Of a DNA stretch of 64,000 bases, positions 1-19,220 are shown piece after piece. Positions within the stretch are counted from its first letter, which is position 1. Every line of letters begins with the position of its first letter. The position numbers and the translations under genes are program-made. Source of the DNA: Apus apus (taxonomy: Eukaryota > Chordata > Aves > Apodiformes > Apodidae); contig NC_067290.1 in assembly GCF_020740795.1 (NCBI RefSeq), positions 12,320,001 to 12,384,000 on the forward strand. Direction: 5' to 3'. The notes under the pieces were generated by a model. The model searched no databases. It had not been told where the DNA came from and saw only the letters and a program-made list of their open reading frames with translations.

Positions 1-384
1 TTCAAGCACCATAAGGCTTCACAGAGCTCAGACTCCACATACAGGTATAAGTTTTGCTCTCTTGCAGACAGAAAAAAACAACCCTCTAAGATTATTTTTT
101 CCAAAACTCACTTGTAAACATGCAGAACTGGGTTTATCTTGCATTTCAAGATTAGGGGCCTGTGCAGTGGAGCCCAGTGTCAGTCCTGAAAGCACTGTGA
201 AATCAGTAACTAAAGAAGAAAGTAGACTCCTGAAAAATGACTAATTTGGAACATGGAATGAAATCTCTATCAGCAAAATGAAGGGCTAATACTTGTCTTT
301 TGATATCGCATCTGACGACAAGAAAAGCTCAGGCTCAACCTAGGAGTCAAATTAAATAAGGAAACAAGGACTGAAGCGTCTTAC
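1..384 (-). other. FANCD2: FANCD2 intron sequence at the left edge
   Basis: This stretch follows the splice donor of the last FANCD2 exon seen here (AAG|GTAAGA, exon end at 385). I searched its minus strand for the next coding block of the family and found none: reading frames after possible acceptors run into stops. The next exon is therefore probably beyond the left edge. Confidence 0.6.
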
Positions 385-3300
385 CTTAATCCAAGCTCCA
401 CAGACATCTTTCTGAAATCTCACAGCTAACTTGATCACATCAAAAAGCAGCTTCACACAATTTTGGCTGGTGGTTACTTGGCTCATGGAAGAACTGTAAA
501 TTAGGAGAAAGGAGGAGACTCAGTCACTGTGAATACTGTAGTAAAAGGAAGAAGGCAGCCCAGCAGTCACAGCAGGTACTTCAAGCAGCCATTCTCTAGG
601 GGGAATGTTCTGACAAGGACAGGGAGTTTCAAGGGTGGAACCAAAGGCTGCATGATCAATCAAAGAGACACTAGAGGGAACTTAAAACAGATTAACTAGC
701 AGCAACATTATTACGAATGGCATTGCATACCCCCATGCAGACATGGATGCAACTGGCTCAAAAGGAACTAGATGTATGGCAGGAGAAGCTGGCTCCACAA
801 GGACTGACAAATGTGTCATATTAGCACCAAGCAAGAAGGAATAAAGATGTCAGCACCTTGTCTTGGGTTAAACTAGGCTCATATATGTAAGGATGTGTGC
901 CAGAGAGACCAGATAAAGAAGACCCAAAATCTTCTTGTCCCATCATACCCTTGGAGAATCATGTAATTCAGCTCAAGTACCTGGCCTGGACCTGGCTTTT
1001 AAGTTTCTTCTGGGAACCTAGGATCTGCAGGGGCAGAACACACGATGACAGATCCAAGCTCTTCCGAAGATCAGAAATCACCTGTAACACACAAATCCCA
1101 GCCAATATCACTGTGACAAGGGAGGAGAGAAAAAGCTGAGGAAAAGAAAACACAAGCTCACAGAATAACCTTAAAATTACAAATCAAACCCAAATATATC
1201 TGTAAAGACTTATAAGCATTTAATCATGCTGAAACTTCTTTTTTATACTTAGAAAGTAAACCAGTCACACTTTGCTTTTCACTGTCATGCACATATTTGC
1301 AGAAAGCAGAAGATTTCTTAAGAGCTGCTCCATGAAATTCCCACCTATATCTGCTGTGTGTTGCTGTGAACCAGTTCTAACCTGCTTAGCAGCAGAGCAA
1401 GATATGACAGCCACAGGAATTCTGGAGCATCTGAATTTACCAATTTAACCGCTGTCAAATTGTAGTGAATCAGTACAGACTGAGTTGCAATTTTACACAC
1501 ACTGTTTTCACAGTGAAAGATTTGGGTAGATCAAAATCCACATCTGGCTGAAGCTTTCTCAAAGTATGAAAAAAAAAGCATGTTCAGTAGTTCAGCAAGG
1601 CTGCCTTGACAAAACACAACAATTTAAAAAGATTCTGAATATGCTTCTTTAGATAAAGCAACTTGAAAACCTGAGGAAGCTTTCACCTTAGAATGAACAC
1701 AGTCCTCCAACAGGAGAGCCACCCTTGCAAGGATGTTTCCAAAACAAGATTTAGAACAGAACTTAGTGGAGAAAACGAGAGCTACAAAGTTGCAGTCCCA
1801 GGCCTGTTGGATACTTCTGGAATTTAAAACCCTTTGAATGTCTGTACAAATGCAAAATTCTTAGAATTCAAAGGCTTAAAGTTGCCTCCTAACCACAGTT
1901 TTTCGGTCTAAGACCTTAACTCAAGACCCTTTGACTACTTTCAGTTCTTTAAGATGTTTATACACAAAAAAAATTCTACAAAGAAATGAGAAAAATCTGC
2001 AATAGCCAAAAGAGAGGAGGAGGTTTCAATTCTCATGTCTGAAGGCAGAACAAAATCCATGTCAAAGGACAGATATAGTTACTACATGTGCTTTGATTTA
2101 AAATTTTACTTGAAAATTTTAAAGCATACACCTCTTTGTGTGAAGCAACTTCCCTCTGTTAAAACATGCACTGGATTAGACAACTTATTGGTCTTTAGTA
2201 TAGAGAAAATACTGTACCTCTACTGCATCTGCTGCATTGACATTATGGAGGATGAATTTTACTACTACAGGCAAATCTTCCAGTTTTACAGAAGGCACAA
2301 TGGTCATGGCAGACTGTCGCACCTGGGGAAAAAGCAAGACTGGGTTAGCTGAAGGACTATGGTTGGCAGACACGTAGTTATGTTAGTGGGAAGGACTCTT
2401 TGGAGGCCTATCATCCAGCCTTCTGCTCAGAGCAGGAATACTGTCAATATGAGATCAGGCCTTGGCTTTGCTAACTGAGTCTTGAATATACGCAAGGATG
2501 GAGGAAACTTTCCCATCCCCAAGTCCTGCTGCCTCAATAATTTATGTCAGTGCTGCAGACCCTAACTCATTGTTTCATATGTCCCATCTGAACCTCCTAG
2601 ACTGTAATTTGCAGCCATTACCCCTTATATCTCCTGGCACTGCCAGAAGAGCTTGGCTCCATCATTTTTTAACTGGCTTTCACATGGGAAAAGCATGAAA
2701 CAGGTGTAGTTTGCTAGGCAGTGCAGGCACTCAACAAACCAATTTTATTCTATTCACAGGAAGCATAACTGCAAGAAGTGCAACAATCCAGCATGTCCAG
2801 AAGACCCAAGGCACAACATCTCATCTCCTTTACCATTATTCTACAGAGAAAAACTACGACCATGTGAGGATTTCATCACAGGTCTGCCTTTTCCTATAAT
2901 ATAGCAGTCTAGTCTGGTCACTGTACCTTGAAAAAAGAGTGACAGGTTTAAGATGCAGAGTAAACATTTACTGCAGCAGAACAAAGTGATTTTGCATTTG
3001 CTCTGAGACCTGTGTGTGAAATTACTGAATGCATACTGTGACAGCCAGAAGACTCCTCTCTCTCCTCACTGAACCCTTCATGTATGTTTCAAAACCCGTT
3101 TTAGTTTCTCTGACTCCTTTCCAATTTCAGCTAGCTCAGGACTTTTGAAGGCCTACAGAAGTCACACTTAGCAAAATACTTTGAGTGACAAAAAAGTTCT
3201 AGCTCTTGTGTTGCTAAGCAGGAGCTGGGTTCTGCTCAGCTGCTAAGTAAAAGCTCTTACCTCAGCCTGAAGGTCTCCATCAAGATCCAGACGAGAAAGG

Positions 3301-6300
3301 GCATCCAGGATTGGAACTGTGAGCCGTCTGCCCTGTTTTAGCAAGCAGCTGGTACACAAGTAAAAGAAAACAAATTAACTTCTTAACAGAACCATGAATG
3401 GACCTTGAGTAAATTGTGTGATTCTAGTAGTTTTTGTGGTCACTGAAAAAAAAAAAAAAAAATCTGAAACTGACAACAAAATATGCCACTAGCACTGTGG
3501 AAAACTTGTTCCCTAAATTATCACTCCTCTCTGGACACACTGAATTGTGATTCTGTGGCTGCTGATTAGAAGCAGATAAGAAGAGTCTATCTTTTCCAGA
3601 TCTTGTAAAAGCAGGGAGTGTGGACAAAGATCTGGTAGAAGACTCAAGCAAGAACTTGACAATTGGAAGGTCTGGGTTCACCATAAATAGAAAAAATTTG
3701 TGACATTACTGGTAAATGACTTAACCACACATGTCACTTGGGCCTGATAGTTCAAGCCATGTTTCTGTCACCAGGTAAGTAAAAAAACCAACAAAAAAAC
3801 CCAAACCAAACCAAAAACCAACAGAATAATCTCTACCTGAGCTCTCTAGCAACCTCACTTTGCTGGGAATCCTCCAGGATCTCAGGTAAACTGGTGATAA
3901 TATCATGCTGGATTGGTACTGGAGAGACACTAACCATCTGCATTAACTTCTTGACAAGATCCTGCAGACAGGACAAACACTTGTAAAATGCATGAGTCTC
4001 ACTGTGAGCAAGTGCTGGCAACAATATTATGCATGTAAGGTCACTCATGAAGTAATTTGTCTGGATTTATGCCAACTATCCCTTAACTCATTGCTCTGTT
4101 GGGAGTCAAAGCATACGCTTTTATAGAGCCATGGTATTTTACAGGTAGGATATAACTGTCTTGGAGAGCAAAGGAAAATGAGAAATCCAACAGCAAGCTT
4201 CTCAGTGTTCAGTGTGACTTCTTGTTTCAGTTAATTCTGGGACTCTCTAGTAACAGCCCTGCACAGCGACTGACTGACTTACAGACAGAAGGAAAAGAAC
4301 CACCAAAGCAGGAACAGAGAATTTAACCCCAGATGCTTGCAAGCACCAGTATCTCTTGTTAAAATTAAACAAGAGTGGATTGTAACTTCCTGCCACCCAT
4401 GTGGATACATACATACAGATACAAATTGATGAAAAAGGAGACCTAGAGCATGGGAAGAAGAAAAATAGTAGGAGAGGATGTTCAAAAGTCAGTGAATGCA
4501 ATCATAATAAAACAGAAATAATTAACTCTCCTTCAGATTGTGAACATGAAAACAACATGAGTTCTCATTAGCATAATAATAATTGTTCTCATCCCACCTG
4601 AGCAAATTCCCAGAAGTTGACTGGAAAAAACATATATGTGATTGTACCACAAGTACCCACCTGGCTGTCAAGAAGCTTGTCAAGCCATTTAAACTGATTG
4701 ACAATGAGCCGGGGAAAATTTGTTCCAAAGGTGCCCACACTAAAACAGCAGAAAGTGAAACGTAGATTAGTCAGACCTACAGACAGACTCAAAAGCTTTG
4801 CTGCTGGTCAGCAAGATCACAAGGTGCAACTCAAACTAATTATCAAAACCATGTTATGAAAATATCATTAACGCTCCTCTCTTCTTACAGTTTGATAGGA
4901 GACAAGTGAACAGTATCTACTTTTAAGACTTCCTAAAGGGTTCACAGCACAATCAACAGCTTGTTACTTTTACATTCAAGATCCTTCAGAATTCTTGAAT
5001 GAAACAATTCAGTCCTTGTGACTGTATTAAACCCTCCTCAAACAATTTCTCAGCCTCAGCCTCTGCACAGCATTTGTGTCCTGCCTAATGCTCAGCACTG
5101 AAACAAATATTGTATCAGGCACAGTCTCAGCTTCTTTCTGTCCCTTGACCTGCTCCACTAACTCTGTAGTGAGCATCCAGGGCACTGGAAAGAGCTGAAG
5201 CATTTGGGTCCTACTTATGCTGCACCCCAAGATCTCTCATTCTGCTATGATTTTCTACATTCAAAAACCTGTTTTTCTTCTTTGAGCACAACTTGTATTT
5301 TTAAAAGGATGACTGTTTGCAACCAGCCACCTCTTAAAACTGTGCCAGCCACATTTTTTTTTCAAATAATGAGATACTCTGTAGTCCCTCTGCTGAAATG
5401 CTTCCCAAGTGTGTGCCAGTAGTTAAGGAGGACATAATAAATCATAAGGTATGTCTGTATTTCAGCTTCTGTAAATCTGTCTTCAGCTTTATGCACCCAC
5501 AAGTTTGAAGTTATGGTACCCCTCAGGTAATTTTACACGTGTGAAGAAAACAGCATCAGTGAAAACATCCATTCAGGTAAATTTGAAGTAACAGAGTCAA
5601 ACAGCTGGTGATTGTCCAAAAGATGAAATTTCATTTCAAGACAGAGAGAACAGTCTATACTCACATGTCAAAAAAGAATTCAGGGATCTTTTCCAACAAC
5701 AGTGTTACGACAGCAGGCTAGAAGAAAAGCAAAGAGTGTTAGGATGATGATTTACTGCTTCTGCTGTGGCATTGCCACCAAAACTGACCTTCCACCAAAA
5801 AAAAAATTACATATGCACAGAAAACAAAATTTAAAAATAAATACTTAAAAGAACCAGTAAAAATATTTCCTGTTCAAAAAAATCTCCTAATTCCAGAAAG
5901 AAGGCATACAGCCTGCAAACTGAAAACCATGAATGCTGGGAGTGTTATAAACTATCCACATAACTGAATAGAACCAGAGCATATAGGCAGGATGTTCACT
6001 TCCTCTAGGCCAAACAAACACACTTTCTTTAGACCCAGCTGAGTTGCTTTTCACCACACAGAAATCTGAAACATCAACTTCATGTAAGTTTGAAACGACT
6101 GTCCACATGCTTCTGCCATTCCCTTTGCACGTCTAATTCTTACCCTTTTTAATCCTGGCCCAAATGCAATTCTAGAAACGTATTTAAGCCAAGAACTTTT
6201 AAAAATTTTAACCATAATAAAGGATTTAAATCCACAGCTGCTCTCAGATTGCCTATGCCTTGGTGAGATATCTGCCATCTAAACTCCATTTACATATTGA

Positions 6301-9300
6301 TGCAACACATCTTATCGGAGCTTGTTGCAGAACTTATCAGCAGGTTGCTCAATGTCTTGCCTATTTTTAAACACTTTCAAGATTCAAATTCCTCCAGTAA
6401 TGGAGTTTCCATCACTTGTCTAGCCTACCTGTTCCAGCACTTCAATTCTCCACAATCAAAGTGGTTATACCCTATTAGAATTTCCCATGGTTGACCTGAG
6501 CAGTCATCTCTTACCTTGCCCGTTTACCTTTGAGAAGAGTCTGTCTCTGCTCTCTCTACACCATGCAACAAGGTATTTGAAAACCACAAAATCTCCCTTA
6601 TTCTTCTCTTTTTAAGACTGAACAAACCCATTTCCCTCTATCTTTTCTTGTATGCCATGTGCTCCATGCCCTGAGCATCTTTCTGTCCCTAAAAAAATTG
6701 GACACTACTGCAGATGCAGCCTCATCTGCCTCACAACCAGTTCTATTAATCTTCTACTTATTTAAGAAAAAGGATCCCTAAATAAATCAACACCACTGTG
6801 AAGAGCAAGCCAAGGTGCTCATACCTGTAAGATCTTAATTCCGAGAAGCAGTTTAATGAGGCTTTCACAATAGGAGTGCACCAGAGCCCTGCAAGATGAA
6901 AGATCCAGCACAGTTGTAATAAAAACATGTTAGGATAATAGGCTGTAACTCTCTCAATTACTGGTTTTTTTGTGCTTTGCTTTGGTTTTTAAAAAGAAAC
7001 TTATAACTTGAGATAACATAGTTACCACAGACACACATACAAAAATTTAAAACTGCACTTTAGCTCTGAACAAATTTACTCTCTTCAAGACTAGTGCGAG
7101 CTGGAAATGCAAAAGCCTCTCTGGTTAAGCAGTATCTCCTGGGAAAAAAAAAACCTGCCAAAAAACAGTTGACCTTCACCAACCTTGTCAATTATTTTTT
7201 TTCCCCACAGTATTTGGTTCCTGCCATAAAATGCCATGGAGCTCAAACCATGCCACAGACAGTCAATTCCATGACTTACCTCTTTAAACTTACTGCTATT
7301 AAATATCAGTGTGTTTCACCAGCCACTTTTGCATAAGGCACAAGTCTTGTTATGTATCAGGTGGAGCTGTGGCCTTTCCCTCCACTCTGCTCAGTGCTAC
7401 ATGACATTTAACTAGAGAAGACAGAATACATTTTCTCTGACCTCGACCCCTCAGTCCGTACAGGAGCACATGGCAGGAGACAGTTCTTGAACTGGTTTCT
7501 GTCCTTGATGTGAGATTCCAAGCCACTGACAAACTGTTTCACCACCTGCAAAGCAGAGGGAAGTTACCCACATCCTGACAAAACGCCCAGATCAACTGCT
7601 GTCTTTTCAGATGTTCTTTGTGAGCAGATTATGGCCTTTGTCTCTTGAATAATATTGCCAATTAAATGCTTTGACAGGGCAGAGTGGTGGAAGTGCAGAA
7701 TTTTTGCTTGGAATTGTGCTAAACCATCTTGGAACATGCACACCAAGGCTGGGTTAACAGAGGCACAGCCTAGTCATCTTTTTCTGACTATTCAGAAGTA
7801 ATAGCTGAGAAGACAGATGTAGCAGGAGGTCAATGGGACATAAAAGATTGAAACAAGCAACCTTGAGAGATTTAGAGAATCTGGACCACAGAAATCCAAG
7901 CTAAGCTACTGTGTTGCATACTTTTGTATAGGACTAGCAGCGACAGGCAGCTGCATCTTTCACTACAAAGCAAACAGCTTGAAAGCTGGCTCCTGCTGAA
8001 GCACAGCTTGTCACTTACATCTGGGTAAGTCGGGTGCTTCTCCAGAGCCAGGCAGAGCTTCTTCTGGAAAGTTATCTGATCTACAGCTAAGGAGAAAGTT
8101 TAAAGAGAAAATAAAGACCCAGACATATTTCATCCACACAACATCTAGGCAACAGCTATGTTAAGTACAAGCTCTTATGCCCATCCATTGATACTTCTGC
8201 ATCAGCTTCACTGAGAAGTCCCATCAGCAAAAACCTGAGTGGTTTCACCACTTGGGGTTTCTCCAGTCTGGGCTGAGAGTGGCTAAAAGCACTAAAAAGG
8301 CTTAATGCATAAATTCCTGAAGGCCTTGCCAAAGCTGAAAGGCAGCAATGACACATTCATTTTCCTGTTTCACAGCTCCTGCTTCTATAACTCTACACTA
8401 ATACACTAATCACATATGCAGTCCCATCTTATTCCACATACCTCCAATAATCTTTCAGAATCCTTCTGAGTTACCATGCATACACCCAAAAAGCTGGTAC
8501 AATGAGCTTAGGAGCTGTGCAAATCAAGAAGTATATTACAAATAAGAGACCAGAGGAAGTTTGGAACAAGGTGGTTCAAGCATTTTTGCTTTGCAAGTAA
8601 AATGCATCTTCATACCAGTCATCTTTACAGGTTTTCAGAATAAAGCAGAGAGGAAGTATTAAACCCATACCTATTTCATTCTGTCCCTCCCCAGCTTTCA
8701 GTACAATTCCTGATGTTCTAAGGAGCCCTTCAAAGACTCCCTCATTCTCCACTCCACTGTAGGCAGAGGCTTTTTCCTTATCAGAAATCCTTGACTTCTT
8801 TGTTTCTGAGAAAACAAGACACGATACCTCAAATACTCCGCAATAATAGCAAGGATCCTTCATATAAAAAACTAACTGAAAATTAACCTTCAAGTAAGAA
8901 ACTGGAGGAACACAGGAATACACTGAAGGGACCAGACCAACAAACAGTACTGCTGTTTGACAGCAGTCATTAGCCAGCTCAGATGCCAACGTGCAGATCC
9001 TATAGAGCAGCTACCACTGTGACAGGACACCAGAAAGGGACATTTCTTACTCACCCCTTTTAGTGATCCATGAGCACAGACACTTAAGATACACCTCCAG
9101 TGGTCTGTTCCACTAACAGCTATGGGCAACACTAGAGCATATACTTTCCTCTGCCCTGAAAAGCACCAACTAAACACAAGTTCTCCCACCAGACCTGTCT
9201 CCATCTGCTGAGGTGAAAAATAACTATCTTCCCCCCAGCTACGTAGAGAGGTTATTTTGGTTTGATTTATAGAGATCAGTTTTGATCAAATGTGATGAAT

Positions 9301-9604
9301 CTGCAGACTCTGGAGGCAGTGAAGCTCACAATGGTAAACACTGATCAAAGGTGTGACAAGAGAGGGACTGAGAGATGATATGGCACTGATTCCAGGATTG
9401 TGGTTTTACTGTGACTGTAAAGTGTTTAAAGATCAACAACATCATTAACAATTAGCATTATCAAAACTGCCATTTTGCCTAGGAGCTACTGAGTTTATCA
9501 ACAGTTCTCCACTCCCCATATAATTGATTATACCTACTTGGCAAGTCTGACTTGCAGATCTCTCCAGAAGCATCAGCTTTTGACAGTTTCCTTTTTGAAA
9601 ACAT
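385..9604 (-). CDS. FANCD2: Fanconi anemia group D2 protein, N-terminal part (12 coding exons, runs off the left edge)
   Basis: FANCD2 pairs with FANCI in the nuclear ID2 clamp, which is monoubiquitinated to start DNA interstrand-crosslink repair. Coding exons, 5' to 3' on the minus strand: 9604-9538, 8805-8671, 8086-8019, 7545-7442, 6888-6825, 5717-5665, 4739-4661, 3961-3837, 3348-3261, 2322-2218, 1081-981, 493-385. All junctions have GT/AG sites, phases match, and the joined frame is open for 1098 nt (366 residues). Recognised blocks include MFSKRKLSKADASGE at the start, TSGIVLKAGEGQN, SGLESHIKDRNQFKNCLL, SLIKLLLGI, IQHDIITSLPEIL, KLEDLPVVVKFILH, DLRKSLDLSSCVLPLQ and VKLLFDVIKLAVRFQK; all align in order with the N-terminal helical-repeat part of vertebrate FANCD2. 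The start ATG (9604-9602) matches the family start (M-x-SKR-LSK). The donor of the first coding exon is placed at A|GTAGGT because only that phase yields the conserved KTKKS. The regulatory lysine (K561 in human) and the C-terminus are outside the window. Identity is firm; exon edges are inferred. Confidence 0.93.
6320..6785 (-). mobile_element. degenerate CR1 LINE fragment in a FANCD2 intron
   Basis: The plus strand contains, in order, diverged copies of landmarks seen in reverse-complemented CR1 elements: a 'gagaagagtctgtctc' block near 6533, 'aggtatttgaaaacc' near 6572, 'cttattcttctctttttaag' near 6599, 'ctgaacaaaccca' near 6620, then 'catgtgctccatgccctgagc' near 6655. The element therefore reads on the minus strand. 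It is old, truncated and has no open frame. Confidence 0.75.
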
Positions 9605-9627
9605 GGTAACAAAATCTTTGTTGTCAC
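9605..9627 (-). other. FANCD2: FANCD2 5' UTR portion of exon 2
   Basis: An acceptor (TTTTTATAG|GTGACA) lies 23 nt upstream of the FANCD2 start codon, so the leader begins in an upstream non-coding exon. This is the usual FANCD2 arrangement, in which exon 1 is untranslated. Confidence 0.6.
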
Positions 9628-10379
9628 CTATAAAAATGCAGAAAAAAGACAAGTGAAGAAAGGAGATGTTACTTTAGTTCAGTTTTTTTTAGCAAATCTA
9701 AACTATTTTAGTGGATGCTGAAGGGAAATGCTCCAGAAATTGAAATACCCTAAGACAGGCAGATTGCCTGGTTAACCAATACCACACATTTTTCTGCTGT
9801 ACAGGTTCAGATTTTAAAGCTTGTCAGATTTAAACAGTGTAATACATCACTTTTTCTACAATTCAGTTCCTCATAAGGCTCAGCTTTTCTTTCAGATGCC
9901 AGGCAAATAAAACGGCAAGTTGGACCGAGTAACTGAGAGGTCTCAGATTGCATTCACTGACCTAAACTTGTGATCCTCTCCTCATGTCCAGAGAAAGCTC
10001 CAAAAGATCAGCAATTTAGTATTCACAAGCCCAGTACACCTTCAAGGAGAGTTCAGTCAGCACAAACTTCTGTCTAACTTGTCCTCCTTCGGTGGGTGGC
10101 AGTGACTAAAATTAAAACTCAAAAGTTACTTTGAAAAGATGTGTGATTATTTCATGCTTAATTCAACTATTTGGCAAGAGGCTATTAAAAGGAGTTAAAT
10201 AAAATCCCAGAGGTGATACAGAACAATTAAAAAACATGAAAAACGTGATGAGCATTTAGAGCTGGGCCTGAGGCACAGACTGACAGGCCAAAGGCGAGTG
10301 ATCAGCCCCAGACAGTCCTCTCTTTATTACACCTACTTCCAAAGGCTTCTAAACTTCTGTGGCAGCCAACACGCCTCAC

Positions 10380-15335
<4,956 letters not shown>

Positions 15336-15420
15336 ATTTGAGGATATGCTTTTGTTTCTTCTTGTAAAAGTAACTTGAAATGTTACTTAAAACTATATAG
15401 TGTATTTTAGCAAAGCTGAG

Positions 15421-15426
15421 AATAAA
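15421..15426 (+). terminator. EMC3: EMC3 polyadenylation signal
   Basis: AATAAA lies 86 nt after the EMC3 stop codon, followed by A-rich sequence. This predicts a very short 3' UTR. A second plus-strand AATAAA at 17045-17050 could serve a longer 3' UTR. Confidence 0.7.
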
Positions 15427-18400
15427 AGAAAAACACCATGTTCACACCTGCAGTTACAGAACTCTTGATTTGAGCCCCAGGGCCGAGTATGTTGTGTTGT
15501 CCAGGTGTGGGTTTCTAGCTGGAGTTGTTTCTCTTCCTGGGAAAGGTATGCTGGAGAAAAGACCTACAACTTCCAGTTCTAGTACACAAAGGGCAAGCTT
15601 GCTTGAGTTCAGGAACTTCCAGCTTCATGAGACTGAAGTACAAGGAGTGCCTGTGTTTCTGGTGTTAAACAAATGCGCTGTTATCCTTGGCATCTGAGCA
15701 ATTCAGACATCATTGTGTTGTTAGCAATTCAAAACTGACTTGGCAACAAGTACCTAAACACATCTTCAGTGAGAGGATTCGGTTTCTGAAAGTGCTGGTT
15801 GTCCTTCCTCCATACACAAAAGCAAGAGGGAGACACCACTTGCCCATGGCAGAGCATGGTACAGGTCTTCATCTTCCTCTAGCAATGTAGCAAACACACA
15901 GACTATATCCCTGTTAATTTCATTTTTCCCAAGTCGATTTATAAGCTACTCAGACTGCCTACAGAGCCCCTCCTGCCTGCCACACACACAGGGTGTCTGG
16001 CTCTTCCCTCTAGTCCTTGTTCAGTTATTTACTGTGCCAGGTGGGGAAAATAAATACTCTTCCATCTAAATTATTCTTGCACTGTAGAGAAGAGGGAGCA
16101 AATGCTACCTGCTTGGCCTTCTGTTCCTCAGTTCTCCACGGTGAAGACTCCAAACAAGAGAAATATTTCTTAAACAGAAGCTCTTCCATACTGTGCAGGT
16201 ATTATTTTTTTTCTTCCACTTTATTCTGAGACCTTTGTTTTGGAAGGAAATTGCACACCCTCAGCAGAGCAGGAGCTAAGCCAGCAGTGGGACAAAATCA
16301 TCTCCCCTTTCAACAAGAGCCTCAGCTTGGAGATGTTCTGCTCTGCCTCAGAGACTTCTTTTTCTGCATGCTGACAACAACACTGCTTCACTGGCAACAC
16401 AACTTGTGTTTCAGGTTATTTTTCCCTCCCTTCTGTGCTAGGGAATTCCACCTGACTTCAGGCCCTCTGCATCCTTGTGTAAGTCATGCCTATGTGCCCA
16501 AACACCTCCATATCCAAAAGCTGCCACGTCCTCTGTCTTTTCCAGCCTGCTCTGATACATGTGTTCAGGTTGCCTTGAGCAGGAAATTTCAGCAACCACA
16601 GGACAATTATTTCAGTGGTACAGCCACTAGCAGCCCTGAAGAAAAGGGACAGAAGTAAGGCCAGTAACCCCCTCGAGAGCCACAGAGGAAAAGGAATGAT
16701 GAGGAAGCCATAGTTGTGCCTGCCCAGGGCCACAAAAAGGCAAGGACAGGCTTTGGTACTGCACCAGATACCAGCAAACCAGCACCACAGGGGAGAAAGG
16801 CAACTCGGAAGCGAGCCTCAACTCTTAGATGTATAGAGCAGTGCAGGAAATAGCTGCTTTTCTCCCAAATCCCCACTGGCAGAGCAGGGGTTTGCTCTGC
16901 AGGATTTGCCCTGCCCCAGATCAAAGAGCTCCTGGAGCACCAGGCATCCCCACAACCAGTAGTGTCAGGTCACATAGAGAAAGCTGAAAAACACAACAAA
17001 GCCCAGTTTCAGTGCAAACCACTCTTTAATTTTCCTCTTTGTACAATAAAGCCAGCCACTTACAAAGTGCTAGTCTAAAAAACAGGTCTGGTATTACAGC
17101 ACACACACACCAGCCGAAGCCCATCAGCTCAGAGGCAGAGAAGGTAAGAGCTGGGCCAGTTTTTCTGCAGTACAACAGTCTGTTCAGCAGCTGAGCATCA
17201 GAGATTTAGCCCCACTGATGAGATTCTCAGTGTCAGCACAGGTAGAGAGGTGAGGAAGAAGACAAAAGCTATTTCAGATTGATTTTTCTTTAAAAAAAAG
17301 TGTTTTGCTCCCCTCCCTTTCCTCTCTTTCCCATTTTGGAATGCCCACATGATTTTCTTACAGGTTAACATGAATGAAAAAATGCTGATCAGAGTAACTC
17401 AGTGCAGTGCTACAGCTTACAAAATTGCTTTTTGGATGCTCCTCTCAGTAACAAGGAAAAAAACAGAAATACAAGATTAAGAGTTGTAAAAATCCCAAAT
17501 AACCCCAAATCAGAACAGCAGAAGCAACTAAGCAATTCTGATCTCCAAATTCCAACACTTTAAAAGCAAAATTCCATGGAAGAGGACCACAACAGAAGTT
17601 TGCCAGCTACAGGCAGCCCTCCCTCCTCCTCCCCATTACCTGGCTGAGGGGTCACATGCTGCTGCCCTCCCTTCCCATTGCTCGGAGCAGGAGAAGATCA
17701 GGAGTAGCTGGCTGGGCTTTTGCTGGGCTGCAGCACAGCAGAGGTGCAGGGACAAGCACACAACAGTTTGCTATGGGGCTTGTTACTGAGAGCTGTGGAA
17801 AATGAGCTGAGCTGGTGTATTTGGAGCTAAAAGGATGGCCACTGTTACACTGACCATCAGAGAAGGTTGTGGTCAGCAGTGAAGCCACAGGGACTGTGCG
17901 CAGGGCACTGAGAGGCTGCAAGCACACATTTTGGGGGAAAAACAAGCAGGGCAGTAGCCTGTCTTAGCCTTCTGTTCTGCCAATGCACTCATCTCCAAGA
18001 AGGAAAAACTCTCCTGTTAGGTTCACCACCTTGAGCTAGATCTTTCCCTAAAATCATGGGCTAAGGCTCTGGATTTTTCCCTTTTTTCACATGGAAGACC
18101 AGTTCTCCACTGAGGAGTGACCTGATCTAGTGCTCACAGGAGTCCTCATTCAAGATAAAAGCTGGACTTGAGTCCTACAAGTAACACAGACCATAAAGGA
18201 CAGAGGGAAGAGCATTTACTAGTTGGGCTGAAAGGATGGAGAACGATTGAGCAGCTAATGCAGAGAGAGACCTCAGACATGACCATGACACCCACAGCCT
18301 CACAGAAGATGATATGGTGGGAGACCTAAAGGGCAGTGCTCAAGGGAGGTGGAGGAGAAAGGCTGAGGGAGCAGTATGAAAAAAACAAAAGTCGCAAGAG

Positions 18401-19220
18401 AAAAGGCTGAAACCTCCCACAATTCATTGCACTGGGCTGTCCTCCTTAGAGGCAACAGCTCTGGGGACACAGCACTGAGCTTTGCTGGAGAAAAAGCTAC
18501 GAGGAGTCACACAAATGAGCAAAAAAGGATAAAAATGCTGCCACTACACAAACCATAGGATAAATAGTGGAGGCAGAAAAGTGCTTACAGAGCAGCCTGG
18601 AAGTGAGTTGTATAGGAGAGACAGGATGGAGAACACAAGAAATCACTGATGTTATGGATGATACTTTCTCTGCAGCAGAATGGGAACCAGAGCCAGAGCA
18701 GCTGTGTCCTGCACCGCTGTGAGGATCAGCCTGCACACATGCCATCCACTCAGGTGTGATTCACTTCCACTGAAGCTTCCTACATTACAGGATGCAGTGT
18801 TCACATGAAAAAGGCTGAGTTGGAACTGCCCAAAAGAGCCTCAAATGCATCGATGAAAGGACACGAGAAACTTCTGCTGCATAGCAAGGGGACCAAGGTA
18901 CAACAGCGGAGCCTGGGACAGACAGGCCAGATGTACCGAGATTTGAACTGAGCTTGCAGAAGGGTGCAGCAAGTCTTCCTGACACAGGCAGGGCCCAACA
19001 GCAACAGAGGGCTGGCAGAAGCCCCACACCGATTCACAGAATCATACCCACCATACTCCTCCATGAGCCCCTGCAAGACTCAGCTGTGACCTAGCCTCCA
19101 GCTCAGGCTGTGCTCTACCAACACCAGCTACAACACCCAGCCCAAGACCCACAGCTCCAGCCCAGCTCAGCCCTGACCCCTGCCTCTAGCCACACAGCTC
19201 AGCCAGATTTTAAAAAGATC
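15427..19220. other. intergenic region between convergent EMC3 and USP4
   Basis: Transcription from both sides converges here. The small ORFs on both strands lack family resemblance and splice context. Possible distal 3' ends are a plus-strand AATAAA at 17045-17050 and, about 20 nt before it, a minus-strand ATTAAA (plus-strand TTTAAT near 17024). These could extend the 3' UTRs of EMC3 and USP4 respectively. I see no RNA gene or clear transposon. Confidence 0.55.

Noticed and set aside
19035-19076. Possible CR1 3' end ('gattcacagaatcat')
   Set aside because: Only the short opening resembles the CR1 tail; the following bases do not match the expected continuation.
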